A stretch of 64,000 nucleotides of DNA from Iodidimonas muriae. GTDB lineage: Bacteria; Pseudomonadota; Alphaproteobacteria; Sphingomonadales; Rhodothalassiaceae. The stretch spans positions 1 through 64,000 of the forward strand of contig NZ_BMOV01000008.1 of assembly GCF_014647255.1 (NCBI RefSeq), in the 5' to 3' direction. Position 1 is the first letter of the stretch. Every line of letters starts with the position of its first letter. A program made the translations under genes and the position numbers. The notes beneath the pieces are model-generated. The model saw only the letters and a list, made by a program, of their open reading frames with translations, was not told the origin of the DNA and made no database searches. Positions 42,652 to 51,472 of this stretch are shown piece after piece.

Positions 42652-44757
42652 TTATTCCGCGTCGAAATCGGTGAATGTTTTGCCTTCTTGCGCCAGTTTT
42701 TGAAGCAAGGGGGCGGGCGTCCACCAGCGTGTGCCCACCGTTTCTCCAAACTGTTTGATCCTGTCGCAAATCTTGTCAAGGCCGCGCTGGCTGGCATAAA
42801 ACATCGGGCCGCCGCGCCAACGGGGAAAGCCATAGCCATAAAGATAGGTCACATCGATATCCGATGCGCGCATGGCGATGCGGTCTTCCAGAATACGCGC
42901 CCCTTCATTCACCAAAGACAAGATGCAGCGATCAATGATTTCCTCATCGGATATGGTCCGCCGTGTGATGCCTGCCTTTTGTGCCTCTTCTTCGGTAATC
43001 TTATCGACAGCCGAATCAGGGAGAGGGGTGCGGTTGCCGGCTTCATAGCGATAGATTCCGGCGCCGGTTTTCTGGCCCTTCCGGTCCATTTCCACCAAGC
43101 GGTTCATCACCCGGTAAGCATTGGGATCAAAGCGGCTTGCGGGGAATTGTTTGCGCAGCATATAGCCGATATCCATCCCCGCCATGTCGATCATTTGTAA
43201 TGGTCCCATGGGATAGCCGAAATCGCGGATGGCTTTATCAATCTGCTGTGGGGCCGCGCCTTCCAGCATCAACAGCCCCGCTTCACGCAAATAACCTTCC
43301 AGCATCCGGTTGCCGATAAAGCCGTGGCACACACGGGCGATCACCGCGATCTTGCGGATTTTCTTGGCCAGAAGCATGGCCGTTGCCAGCACATCCGGAG
43401 CGGTTTTTTTGGCCTCCACCACTTCCAAAAGTTTCATGATATTGGCCGGTGAAAAGAAATGCAGGCCTAAAATATCGGCCGGACGACCGGTGACGGAAGC
43501 GATGTCATCCACATTCAGATAGCTGGTATTGGTGGCCAGTATCGCGCCCTTTTTCGCCACCTTGTCAAGGTCGCGGAAAATGGACTTTTTGACCTCCATC
43601 TTTTCAAACACCGCTTCGATGATGATATCGGCTTTAGAAAGGGCGGTCATATCCGTTGTGATAGAAAACAGCGCTTCTTGTGTGGTGTGGGCGGCCTTAT
43701 CAATGCGTCCGCGTGCCAGATTTTCATCAAGGCTTTTATGGATGCTGTTCCGGGCGCGTTTCAACGCCTCTGCATCCCGCTCGATCATGGTGACATAAAG
43801 GCCTGCACCAAGGCACGCCAAAGCAATGCCGCAGCCCATGGTGCCCCCGCCGATAATGCCAATCTGGTTGAAAGGGCGCGGCGTGGCGTTTTGGGCGTGC
43901 TTTGGCAAGCGGGCGGCCTTGCGCTCGGCGAAAAAGGCATGTTGCAAGGCTTTGGATTGAGGGCTTGCCATACAGGCAATAAGGATTGACCGCTCTTTGG
44001 CCGCGCCATCTTCAAAGGGCAGGGTCAGTGCCGCTTCCAACGCATCAATGGCCTTTTGTGGCGCCAGCATGCCGCGCATTTTTTTGGTGGCGTCTGCCCG
44101 TGCCTTGGCCAACAGATCCGCTTCCGATCCGTTTTGAGCCACTTCCATCTGCGATAGACGGCGCGGCGCTGTGCCGTCTGATATGATCTTGTCTGCATAA
44201 GCGATGGCGGCCCGGGGCAAGGCATCGGCTTCGCCTTTCACCAGACCGTCCACAAGGCCCGCCTGATGGGCTTTTTGGGCGGTGATGGGCTTGCCAGACA
44301 CAATCATGTCCAAGGCCAATGGCAAACCCACAAGGCGGGGCAGGCGTTGGGTGCCTTGGGCGCCGGGAATGATGCCCAAGGTTACTTCTGGCAGCCCGAG
44401 TTTTGCGCCTTCATGGGCGATGCGGAAATGACAGGCCAGCGCCAGTTCCAGCCCGCCGCCTAATGCGGTGCCGTGAATGGCGGCAATCACGGGCTTGGGG
44501 CTTTGTTCCAAAGCGTCGATGACCTGAGGAAAGCCGGGAGATTTTGGAGGGAGGCCGAATTCGGTGATGTCGGCACCGGCCATGAAGGTACGGCCCTTGG
44601 CGATCAGAACAATGGCGGCAATATGATCGTCGGCATTGGCGGCGTTTATCTGTGTAATAATGCCTTCACGCACTGCTTGGGAGATGGCATTGACCGGCGG
44701 ATGATCCACCGCGATGACGCCAATACGGCCTTGTTTATGCAGTGATACGGTTGACAT
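42652..44757 (-). CDS. bifunctional enoyl-CoA hydratase/3-hydroxyacyl-CoA dehydrogenase (FadJ/FadB-like)
   Basis: The 701-residue fusion has an N-terminal crotonase domain (HGTALGGGLELALACHFRIA, GLPEVTLGIIPGAQGTQRL) with both active-site glutamate regions. An NAD-binding domain (IGIIGGGTMGCGIALACLGA) and two C-terminal 3-hydroxyacyl-CoA dehydrogenase domains (HGFIGNRMLEGYLREAGLL) follow. It hydrates enoyl-CoA and oxidises the 3-hydroxy product in beta-oxidation. The matching thiolase is not adjacent. The start ATG 44757 has GGAG 6 bases before it and lies 16 bases after the class V PLP enzyme gene, suggesting one operon with it. Confidence 0.93.
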   Translation of the reverse strand: MSTVSLHKQGRIGVIAVDHPPVNAISQAVREGIITQINAANADDHIAAIVLIAKGRTFMAGADITEFGLPPKSPGFPQVIDALEQSPKPVIAAIHGTALGGGLELALACHFRIAHEGAKLGLPEVTLGIIPGAQGTQRLPRLVGLPLALDMIVSGKPITAQKAHQAGLVDGLVKGEADALPRAAIAYADKIISDGTAPRRLSQMEVAQNGSEADLLAKARADATKKMRGMLAPQKAIDALEAALTLPFEDGAAKERSILIACMASPQSKALQHAFFAERKAARLPKHAQNATPRPFNQIGIIGGGTMGCGIALACLGAGLYVTMIERDAEALKRARNSIHKSLDENLARGRIDKAAHTTQEALFSITTDMTALSKADIIIEAVFEKMEVKKSIFRDLDKVAKKGAILATNTSYLNVDDIASVTGRPADILGLHFFSPANIMKLLEVVEAKKTAPDVLATAMLLAKKIRKIAVIARVCHGFIGNRMLEGYLREAGLLMLEGAAPQQIDKAIRDFGYPMGPLQMIDMAGMDIGYMLRKQFPASRFDPNAYRVMNRLVEMDRKGQKTGAGIYRYEAGNRTPLPDSAVDKITEEEAQKAGITRRTISDEEIIDRCILSLVNEGARILEDRIAMRASDIDVTYLYGYGFPRWRGGPMFYASQRGLDKICDRIKQFGETVGTRWWTPAPLLQKLAQEGKTFTDFDAE

Positions 44758-44773
44758 GACAGTCTCCAATCTT

Positions 44774-45907
44774 TCAGGCAAGCAAGGATCTGTTGTCCTT
44801 GAGCGCCGACATCAAAGCGTCGAAATCCGCATGGGAATTATAAAAATGTGGCGATACCCGCAGATTGCCGTCCCGGCACGAGGTGATCACATTGCGTTCG
44901 GCCAATGCCGCCACCAGCTTATGGTCGTCGGTGGATTTTACGGCGATCATCGCTCCGTGTCGATCGGGGCTTTCCGGGGTCATCAGCGTGCCGCCCATGG
45001 CTTTGACCTCGTCGATGAATCGTGATGTCAATTCCCGCACATGGCTTTGGATATTGCCGACACCCGCTTCAAGGATCATTTGCAACCCCGCTTGGGCCGC
45101 ATAAAGCGCCGGAATGGGCGGGGTCCCACTTTCAAAGCGCCGGGCATTATGGGCGGGGATATGATGATGCATGTCCATGGCGTGCACATCTTCCTGCGCA
45201 AACCAGCCGGTGGCATAGGGGTTGAGCGTTTTTAGATGATCTTTGCGCACATATAAAAAGCCGACACCCGCGCTGGATAGCAGATATTTTAACACGCCCG
45301 AGATCAGGATATCCACATTCAGCGCCCGCACATCGATGGGGATGGCCCCTGCAGCCTGAGAAGAATCGAGGATGACCATGGCGCCTCGATCATGGGCAAG
45401 GCGGATGATCCGTTCCACCTCGTTCATGGCCCCGTTTCGGTAACATATATGGGCGATGGAAACGATTTGGGTTCGGTCGTCGATCAAGCGTTCATATTCG
45501 GAAAAGGGTATGGTTGCGCCCTGTTGGCGGGCATGAACCACGTCATAGCCGCGCCCTTCCTGCGCCAGCCAGATCTGGCCAACGGTGGGAAATTCAAAGT
45601 CGCTCAGCACCACCTTGTTGCGTGTGGATGTTGGTTGCATGGCGCTGATCACCGCATTCAGCCCCGCCGAGGCCGAGGTGGTGACGGCGATTTCATCGGG
45701 TTCGGCATGGATCAGCTGTGCACAAAGATCGCGTACGGCTTCGTTCTTGCCAACGAATTCCTCCCAATCCGCCCCTTTGCTAAAGCGGCTATCGAGATAA
45801 GCCTGATAGGACGCCGCCACTTCAAGCGACAGCGCGCCATAAGAGCAGCTATTGATATAGGCTTTGTGCTCAAAAATCGGGAAATGGCTGCGGATGTCAT
45901 CAAACAT
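44774..45907 (-). CDS. class V aminotransferase-fold PLP enzyme
   Basis: The 377-residue protein has the PLP lysine in LISGVLKYLLSSAGVGFLYV and the cofactor aspartate in MVILDSSQAAGAIPIDVRAL. It resembles the isopenicillin N epimerase/cysteine desulfurase branch more than classical kynureninase. The C-terminal arginine region LRVSPHFYNSHADFDAL would bind the substrate carboxylate. The reaction is unknown. It follows the sodium symporter gene by 3 bases and precedes the FadJ-like gene. An amino acid taken up by the symporter and then broken down is a reasonable inference. Confidence 0.85.
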   Translation of the reverse strand: MFDDIRSHFPIFEHKAYINSCSYGALSLEVAASYQAYLDSRFSKGADWEEFVGKNEAVRDLCAQLIHAEPDEIAVTTSASAGLNAVISAMQPTSTRNKVVLSDFEFPTVGQIWLAQEGRGYDVVHARQQGATIPFSEYERLIDDRTQIVSIAHICYRNGAMNEVERIIRLAHDRGAMVILDSSQAAGAIPIDVRALNVDILISGVLKYLLSSAGVGFLYVRKDHLKTLNPYATGWFAQEDVHAMDMHHHIPAHNARRFESGTPPIPALYAAQAGLQMILEAGVGNIQSHVRELTSRFIDEVKAMGGTLMTPESPDRHGAMIAVKSTDDHKLVAALAERNVITSCRDGNLRVSPHFYNSHADFDALMSALKDNRSLLA

Positions 45908-45910
45908 GGC

Positions 45911-47287
45911 TTATCCCAAAATCAAAATGGCAAGAATGGCGATGGGCGCAATGATGCGCAAAAAGAACCGCCACAGGGTGATCAGATGTTTGGAGCGGGC
46001 CAGATCGGCACCGATCAGGCTGAGCGGCAAGGCCCAACCCACAAAAAGCGCGATCAACAGGCCGTTGATGGGCAATAACAGATTGGAAATGCTGTAATCC
46101 AATATGCCGAAAATCGTGCGCGTTTCCCAGCCGGGAAGGAAAGATAGCAGATACACGCTTTCCCAATCATTGAAGGATAACGCCGCAGCCGCCCCTACAA
46201 GCCACGCGGCAAAGCCTGCAAGAATGGCGCCTTTCCGGCGGGTAAGGCCGCGGCCTTCTAGCCATGAAACGACAGGCTCCAAAGTGGCGATGCCGGTGGT
46301 AAAGGCGGCGAAGAACAACAAGATGAAAAAAGCACTTCCGACAAAATACCCGCCGGTCATTTGGCCGAATGCGGTGGGCAGGGCCACAAAGACCAGGCCT
46401 TCACCGCCCGCGGTTTCCAGCCCGAAGCTGAACACGATGGGGAAGATGGCCAACCCTGCCAAAATGGCCACGGCGGTATCGGCGATGCAGATTTGCGCCG
46501 CCGCCAAGGGCAGATTGGCTTTTTCGTCCAGATAGGCCCCGAAGGTCATTAAGGCGCCAATCCCTACCGCCAGCGAGAAAAAGGCCTGCCCAACGGCAGC
46601 CAGCACACTTTCTCCTGTCAGTTTTGAAAAATCTGGAGCCAGCAAAAACTGTGCACCTTTTTGGAAATCGCCTTCCAAAAAGCCATAAAGCACCAGCCCG
46701 ATCAGCAGGATAAACAAAGCGGGCATCATGATTTTGGCCACCCGTTCGATGCCGGAACGGATGTTGAACGACACCACATAGGTAACAGCCAGCATGAACA
46801 GAAAATGCAGGCCCAAAAGCCGCGCCGGCGAGGCCATCAGATCATCAAAGCGCTGTTGATATTGGGCAGGGTTATCATAGCCGAAACCGCCGCTTGCGAT
46901 AAAAGACAGCAGATAATCCACCACCCATCCCGCCACCACGGAATAATAGCCGATGCCGATGAAGGGGATGAAAATGCTCAAGGCCCCGATGATGCGCCAC
47001 GCCTTGTTTGCCCCTGCTTCGCCAATGACGCGGGCAATGGACAGTTCGGCATTGGACCGTCCGTGCCGTCCAATGGCCAGTTCCGCCAGCATGATGGGAA
47101 AACCGATCCCCGCCACGGCCAAAAGATAGATCACCACAAAGGCACCGCCGCCATTGTCTGCGGCAACAAAGGGAAACCGCCATAAATTTCCCAAACCCAC
47201 AGCCGCGCCGGCGGCGGCCAAAACAAATGTCATGCGCGAAGACCAGCGCTGCGCGGCGACGGCATTGATGGGCGCATCCTTAGACAT
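45911..47287 (-). CDS. NSS-family sodium-dependent amino acid transporter
   Basis: The 458-residue protein has about twelve membrane helices, and the NSS (SLC6/LeuT) signature AAAGAAVGLGNLWRFPFVAADNGGGAF in its first helix, which forms the sodium and substrate sites. YVVSFNIRSGIERVAKIMMP and QAFFSLAVGIGALMTFGAYL are further conserved stretches. Bacterial relatives carry leucine, tyrosine or tryptophan with sodium. The substrate is not determined here. Its stop is 3 bases before the PLP enzyme start, indicating joint expression. Confidence 0.93.
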   Translation of the reverse strand: MSKDAPINAVAAQRWSSRMTFVLAAAGAAVGLGNLWRFPFVAADNGGGAFVVIYLLAVAGIGFPIMLAELAIGRHGRSNAELSIARVIGEAGANKAWRIIGALSIFIPFIGIGYYSVVAGWVVDYLLSFIASGGFGYDNPAQYQQRFDDLMASPARLLGLHFLFMLAVTYVVSFNIRSGIERVAKIMMPALFILLIGLVLYGFLEGDFQKGAQFLLAPDFSKLTGESVLAAVGQAFFSLAVGIGALMTFGAYLDEKANLPLAAAQICIADTAVAILAGLAIFPIVFSFGLETAGGEGLVFVALPTAFGQMTGGYFVGSAFFILLFFAAFTTGIATLEPVVSWLEGRGLTRRKGAILAGFAAWLVGAAAALSFNDWESVYLLSFLPGWETRTIFGILDYSISNLLLPINGLLIALFVGWALPLSLIGADLARSKHLITLWRFFLRIIAPIAILAILILG

Positions 47288-47347
47288 GCGCGCGCTCTTG
47301 CTTGCGGTTTGGCGTTATCATCGTCTGGCCCCCATAAATAAAGCTGT

Positions 47348-48409
47348 TCAGTAATTGATAGCCGGGCTGCCTGCGGGATAAAAGGCTCCCATCAGCCGCA
47401 TACCGCTTTCGCTGGTACATTCCAGCGAATGAAGCTGTTTTTTGGGCAGGAAAATCACATCGCCGGGCTTTACAGCGGCGCGGGCATTTTCTGTCCACAT
47501 AAAGCCCTCGCCACTGAGAATCGTGATGGCTTCTTCATAAAGATGCCGGTGGGCTGCCGCCCGTGACCGAGGGATCTCGCCGATAAACTGTGTCACCTGC
47601 TTTGATCCCATATCTTCGCCCACAAGCACCTGATAAAACCGGTCGGCCATGGTCTGTCTTTTGGCCGGGTCCATGGCCATCATGCGCTGGGGAATGCGGT
47701 CATCAAATATGTCCGGCATGGTATCAAGCGGCGTTGGTTCGGGGCCGGTGGGGCATATCACGCAGGAAAGTTCGATGGGGGTATCGGATAAGGAGCGAGC
47801 ATGAAACCCTTCGCCGGGGCGCACATAAAACCCGGTTTGCGGTCCTGCCTTGAATATTTTCCCGCCGATGGTGATGTGGGCCGATCCCTGATTCAAAAAC
47901 AGGACCATTTCACTGCCTTCGACCATCAAGGCCTGGGCATCGGCGCCGGGTTGGAGCAAAAACTGCGATAAAAATCTGGCCCCGTCACGGCCTGCAATCA
48001 CCGGTCGTATCTGCCAGCCCCCCACATGATGGGCTGTGGTCTTTGTTGGCGTTACCACATAGCAGCCGCCATCAAGCACCGCCTTGCCCTTTTCATCGGG
48101 CGGTATGATGGGCAGGGACGCGCTGGCGGCAATGTCTTCTTGGCTGGCTTCTTCATAGCTATCGTCCAGAGCATTGTGCGAGCCATCGCAAAAAGGTGGG
48201 TTTCTGGTTTGCTTACAGGCGCAAAACAGCACCTCTTCGCCATCTTTTTTCGCTTTATAGATCAAGGGTTCAAAGCCGGTGCCTTTATGGGAGCCATCAC
48301 AAAAGGGCTGGGATTTGCTGAGGCCGCATTGGCACCAGAAATAGGCTTTTCCCTTCCGTTTCAAGGTAACGAGACAGGGTTTCTTGGCGGCGATATGGGG
48401 CGTACTCAT
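47348..48409 (-). CDS. double CDGSH iron-sulfur protein fused to cupin domains
   Basis: The 353-residue protein has two CDGSH motifs at its N-terminus: CQCGLSKSQPFCDGSH (Cys 26, 28, 37, His 41) and CACKQTRNPPFCDGSH (Cys 63, 65, 74, His 78). Each is able to hold a 2Fe-2S cluster. After a short linker come two beta-barrel cupin domains, one near residues 130-230 and one near 260-353. The last contains AAHRHLYEEAITILSGEGF, with histidines and Glu for metal binding. The paired CDGSH could pass electrons to the cupin, for example a dioxygenase. This is inference. The neighbours (a TonB receptor, a symporter, PLP and beta-oxidation enzymes) suggest a catabolic role. Confidence 0.88.
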   Translation of the reverse strand: MSTPHIAAKKPCLVTLKRKGKAYFWCQCGLSKSQPFCDGSHKGTGFEPLIYKAKKDGEEVLFCACKQTRNPPFCDGSHNALDDSYEEASQEDIAASASLPIIPPDEKGKAVLDGGCYVVTPTKTTAHHVGGWQIRPVIAGRDGARFLSQFLLQPGADAQALMVEGSEMVLFLNQGSAHITIGGKIFKAGPQTGFYVRPGEGFHARSLSDTPIELSCVICPTGPEPTPLDTMPDIFDDRIPQRMMAMDPAKRQTMADRFYQVLVGEDMGSKQVTQFIGEIPRSRAAAHRHLYEEAITILSGEGFMWTENARAAVKPGDVIFLPKKQLHSLECTSESGMRLMGAFYPAGSPAINY

Positions 48410-48490
48410 CGGATTGCCTTTATTATAGGAAGGCACCGCCGGTTGGCGAGACATGCCTGTGGGCGGTGCCAGATACCATGGGGGCTGTGG

Positions 48491-50830
48491 TCAGAAACGG
48501 TAGGCCACATGACCTCCGAATGTGAAGGGGCGGACGGTGACAAAAGAAAGGGGGTCTTGCGCCGAATTGATGGCATCCACCTGCGCCCGTTTATCGAACA
48601 GGTTTTTCGCAAAGACCGAGAGATCCCAATGGTCGTTGGTTATCCCCGCTTTCAGATTGACGATGGTGTAGCTGTCAAGCGGCACATTAAAGGGACTGGT
48701 TTCGCGGAATTGCGTATCAACGCTGCCGCGATAGCTGATGTCGATCCGGACGAGCCCATCAAGATCGCTGGTGAGGGGGCGTTCATATTGTGCCGCGGCA
48801 AAGCCTTGGAAATCCGGCACATTGGGCAATTGATCGCCCTTCAGTCCGGCATTGGGATCAAAGCTGGGGGATAAAGGATCGGACAAGGGCTGGCTTTCGG
48901 TGATGCGGGCATCTTGCCATGAGCCACCAAAGCTGAGATCCAGCCCTGCAATGGGGCGGATGGTAACATCGAATTCGATGCCGTCGATTTCCGCTTCACC
49001 GGCATTGGTGATGATGGGAAAGGCTCCGGATGGATCAAGGCCTTCCACCTGAATATTATCCCACAAGATCACGAAGGCGGCAGCATTCACCACAAGACGA
49101 TTATCAAAAAATCCGCCTTTCCAGCCGATTTCATAATTCCACAGGCTGTCGGGATCGAAGCCTTCCGGCACGGGCACACCGGTGGGGTTGATGGCGGCAT
49201 CATTGGTGCCACCGACGCGAAAGCCTTCCGCTGCGGTGAAATAGACCAGATGGTCGTCATTCACTTTATAAGAGGCATTGCCCTTGATCTGGAAGGTGTC
49301 GGAGCCGGAAGAAATATCAACGGCGCGGGTTTCATTATTGAAGCCGACAAAAGGCTTTGTTTCCAAACCGCTAGAGACAATATCGAAATTGAAGTACCGC
49401 CCGCCAAAGGTCAATGACAGCTTGTTTGTGGCCTCTAAGGTTACTTCGCCAAACAGGGCTTCTTGATCCAGTTCATCGGATTTGGTGCGCCCGAAAATGG
49501 CGGCATTGGGCGGGCCATCAAGGAAGAAATCCTTGGTGATGTCGAACGGCCCAAGGGGAAGTCCCAATTCATTGGTGGCCACCACTTCCACATCGAAATC
49601 CTTGTCTTCGCGGGATAAAAATCCGCCGATGACGAAATTGACAGGACCATCAAGGCTGGAGGCGAAGCGTAGTTCATGGCTCCATAATTCGCGCTTTTGC
49701 GGCTGCCTTGTAAGAGCCGCTGCGGGGGCGCCGAAAAACAGCAAGACAGGCGTTGAATCGAAGCGGAAGGTGACATCGCGCTCGAAATAATTAGAGGTGG
49801 CGAAAAAGCTGCCAAAGCCCGCATCATATTGAGCTTTTACGCTATAAAGCTCGATGCTTTCATCCCAATCATTGACGGTGAAATCCTGATTGGTGAGATC
49901 CCCCAAAGCGGGCGCATCAAAGCCAAAGGCTTGCAGATTTTCCAGATAGGCGGGTTGGTAGCTGGTGGAAAAACGCGAACTGCCGCCTACATCGCGGTTC
50001 TGAATGAGGGCGGCAACGCTTAGTTCCAGCCGATCGGTGGGCAGCCAGCGCACAGACACTCTGCCGCCTTCCACATTATTGGAATTGATGTCTTTCAGGC
50101 CAAGGCGCACATTGTCGATATAACCCGCTTCATCACTGATCCAGCCGACAGCCCGCACCGCCAGCTTGTCTTTGATGATGGGCAGGTTCAGCATGCCATT
50201 GGTGCGGTAATTGGTGCCGCCATTATCGGTGGTGGAAATTTCACCTTCCACATTGAAATCAACAGCCGAAGGATCGGCTTCATTGGGGATGAAGCGGATG
50301 GTGCCGCTCATGGAGCTGGCCCCATAAAGGGTGCCTTGCGGGCCTTTCAGCACTTCGATGCGGGCCAGATCATGCAGTTCGATATCTGCTTGCCGGCCGC
50401 CGCCATCCTGTTTGTTACGCGCGGTGATGACCGCTTCATCATAATAAACGCCAACGGTTGCGGTGCCCGAGCTGTTGACGCCGCGGATGATATATTCCTT
50501 GTCGCCGGGGCCGAGATCTTGAAATTGCAGGCTGGGGATCATCCCCGCCAGATCAGAGAATTCCGTGGCCAACATATCGTCGATGGTATTGCCGCCGATG
50601 GCCTGAATGGCGGCGGGCACATCACGCACCCGTTGCGGGCCACGCTTTTGGCCGGTGACGGTGATTTCCTCGATAGCATCGCGCCCGCCAGAGGGATTTT
50701 GTGCAGGATCGGTTTGCGCGAGAGCGCCGGGGGCAGGTGTCGTGGTTAAAACTACGGCCATGGCAAATGCGCTGGCGCAGGTTGCTTTATGGCGAACAGG
50801 CTTCGCTTGGTAACAAATAAGCCGTGACAT
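48491..50830 (-). CDS. TonB-dependent outer-membrane receptor
   Basis: The 779-residue protein has a signal peptide (AFAMAVVLTTTPAPGALAQ), a TonB-box-like EEITVTGQKR, a plug domain with LARIEVLKGPQGTLYGASSMSGTIRF, and a beta-barrel ending in aromatic VAYRF. It takes up a large or scarce substrate across the outer membrane using TonB energy. This plug type is the one common in sphingomonad-like receptors that import organic substrates rather than siderophores. The start ATG 50830 has GGGAGG 5 bases upstream. A palindrome lies 81 bases before it. It heads the minus-strand run CDGSH/cupin, NSS, PLP enzyme, FadJ-like. Confidence 0.93.
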   Translation of the reverse strand: MSRLICYQAKPVRHKATCASAFAMAVVLTTTPAPGALAQTDPAQNPSGGRDAIEEITVTGQKRGPQRVRDVPAAIQAIGGNTIDDMLATEFSDLAGMIPSLQFQDLGPGDKEYIIRGVNSSGTATVGVYYDEAVITARNKQDGGGRQADIELHDLARIEVLKGPQGTLYGASSMSGTIRFIPNEADPSAVDFNVEGEISTTDNGGTNYRTNGMLNLPIIKDKLAVRAVGWISDEAGYIDNVRLGLKDINSNNVEGGRVSVRWLPTDRLELSVAALIQNRDVGGSSRFSTSYQPAYLENLQAFGFDAPALGDLTNQDFTVNDWDESIELYSVKAQYDAGFGSFFATSNYFERDVTFRFDSTPVLLFFGAPAAALTRQPQKRELWSHELRFASSLDGPVNFVIGGFLSREDKDFDVEVVATNELGLPLGPFDITKDFFLDGPPNAAIFGRTKSDELDQEALFGEVTLEATNKLSLTFGGRYFNFDIVSSGLETKPFVGFNNETRAVDISSGSDTFQIKGNASYKVNDDHLVYFTAAEGFRVGGTNDAAINPTGVPVPEGFDPDSLWNYEIGWKGGFFDNRLVVNAAAFVILWDNIQVEGLDPSGAFPIITNAGEAEIDGIEFDVTIRPIAGLDLSFGGSWQDARITESQPLSDPLSPSFDPNAGLKGDQLPNVPDFQGFAAAQYERPLTSDLDGLVRIDISYRGSVDTQFRETSPFNVPLDSYTIVNLKAGITNDHWDLSVFAKNLFDKRAQVDAINSAQDPLSFVTVRPFTFGGHVAYRF

Positions 50831-50910
50831 CGTGTCCTCCCATTTTTCCAGTCCCTTGCCGAGACTCTGAGAGGATATTTTATGCATGAAACGTATGTGG
50901 ATAAAACAAA

Positions 50911-50925
50911 TATTTTAAAAATAAA
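50911..50925. promoter_or_regulatory. AT-rich near-palindrome, candidate operator 1
   Basis: TATTTTAAAAATAAA is close to an inverted repeat (TATTTT with AAAATA). It lies 81 bases upstream of the first TonB receptor start and resembles the sites at 51,432 and 58,569. Confidence 0.35.
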
Positions 50926-50994
50926 GCATTAATCTTGAAGGCGGCAGCAATAAGCGCTTCAGGCTCAAAGAAAAGCCCCGGACTTTAAAGCTTT

Positions 50995-51384
50995 TCAATC
51001 GGGCACAATGGCCGTGGTTTCGATTTCCAAAAGGGCATCAGGCTCCACCAGCCCCGCCACCTGTACCGCTGTCATGGTGGGATAATGTGCGCCGATCAGA
51101 GTGCGGTAAATGGCGCCGATATCCGGCAAAGACGACCGGTAGCCATCTATGTCCACAATATACCATGTCATGCGGACAATATGATGGGGGGCCGCATCGC
51201 CTGCTTTCAAAACCGCCAGGGTATTTTCAAGAATTTGGCGGAACTGCCCGGCGAAATCGGGCGGGAAGCGCCCTTGGGTATCCCAACCCACTTGGCCCGC
51301 AACGAAAATCTGTCGGCCACGGGTGGAAAGGCCATTGGAATAGCCTTTGGGGCGCGGCCAGCCATCCGGCAATAAAATATCCAT
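50995..51384 (-). CDS. RidA-family protein of the aminobenzoate-cluster type
   Basis: The 129-residue protein starts with LLPDGWPRPKGYSNGLSTRG, a beginning that I associate with RidA proteins found in 2-aminobenzoate gene clusters. The core has QIFVAGQVGWDTQGRF, VRMTWYIVD and HYPTMTAVQVAGLVE. The arginine of archetypal RidA (E. coli Arg105) is not present; the place reads TMTAVQ. Classical 2-aminoacrylate deamination is therefore doubtful, and a different imine or enamine substrate, or a non-catalytic role, may apply. AAGGAAAG precedes ATG 51384. It is divergent from the Old Yellow Enzyme gene, sharing an 88-bp promoter region. Confidence 0.88.
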   Translation of the reverse strand: MDILLPDGWPRPKGYSNGLSTRGRQIFVAGQVGWDTQGRFPPDFAGQFRQILENTLAVLKAGDAAPHHIVRMTWYIVDIDGYRSSLPDIGAIYRTLIGAHYPTMTAVQVAGLVEPDALLEIETTAIVPD

Positions 51385-51431
51385 AGTTTCTTTCCTTCGA
51401 GGCGTTGGAGCGTTCAAATGGCTCCATTCAT

Positions 51432-51443
51432 TTTATGTTTAAA
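51432..51443. promoter_or_regulatory. AT-rich motif, candidate operator 2
   Basis: TTTATGTTTAAA, in the short divergent region between RidA and the Old Yellow Enzyme gene, is the same 12-mer as at 58,569-58,580. It continues CTAAT, so GTTTAAAC forms a perfect 8-bp palindrome. Confidence 0.45.
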
Positions 51444-51472
51444 CTAATGGCGTTCTAGCGTACTCTACGCCC

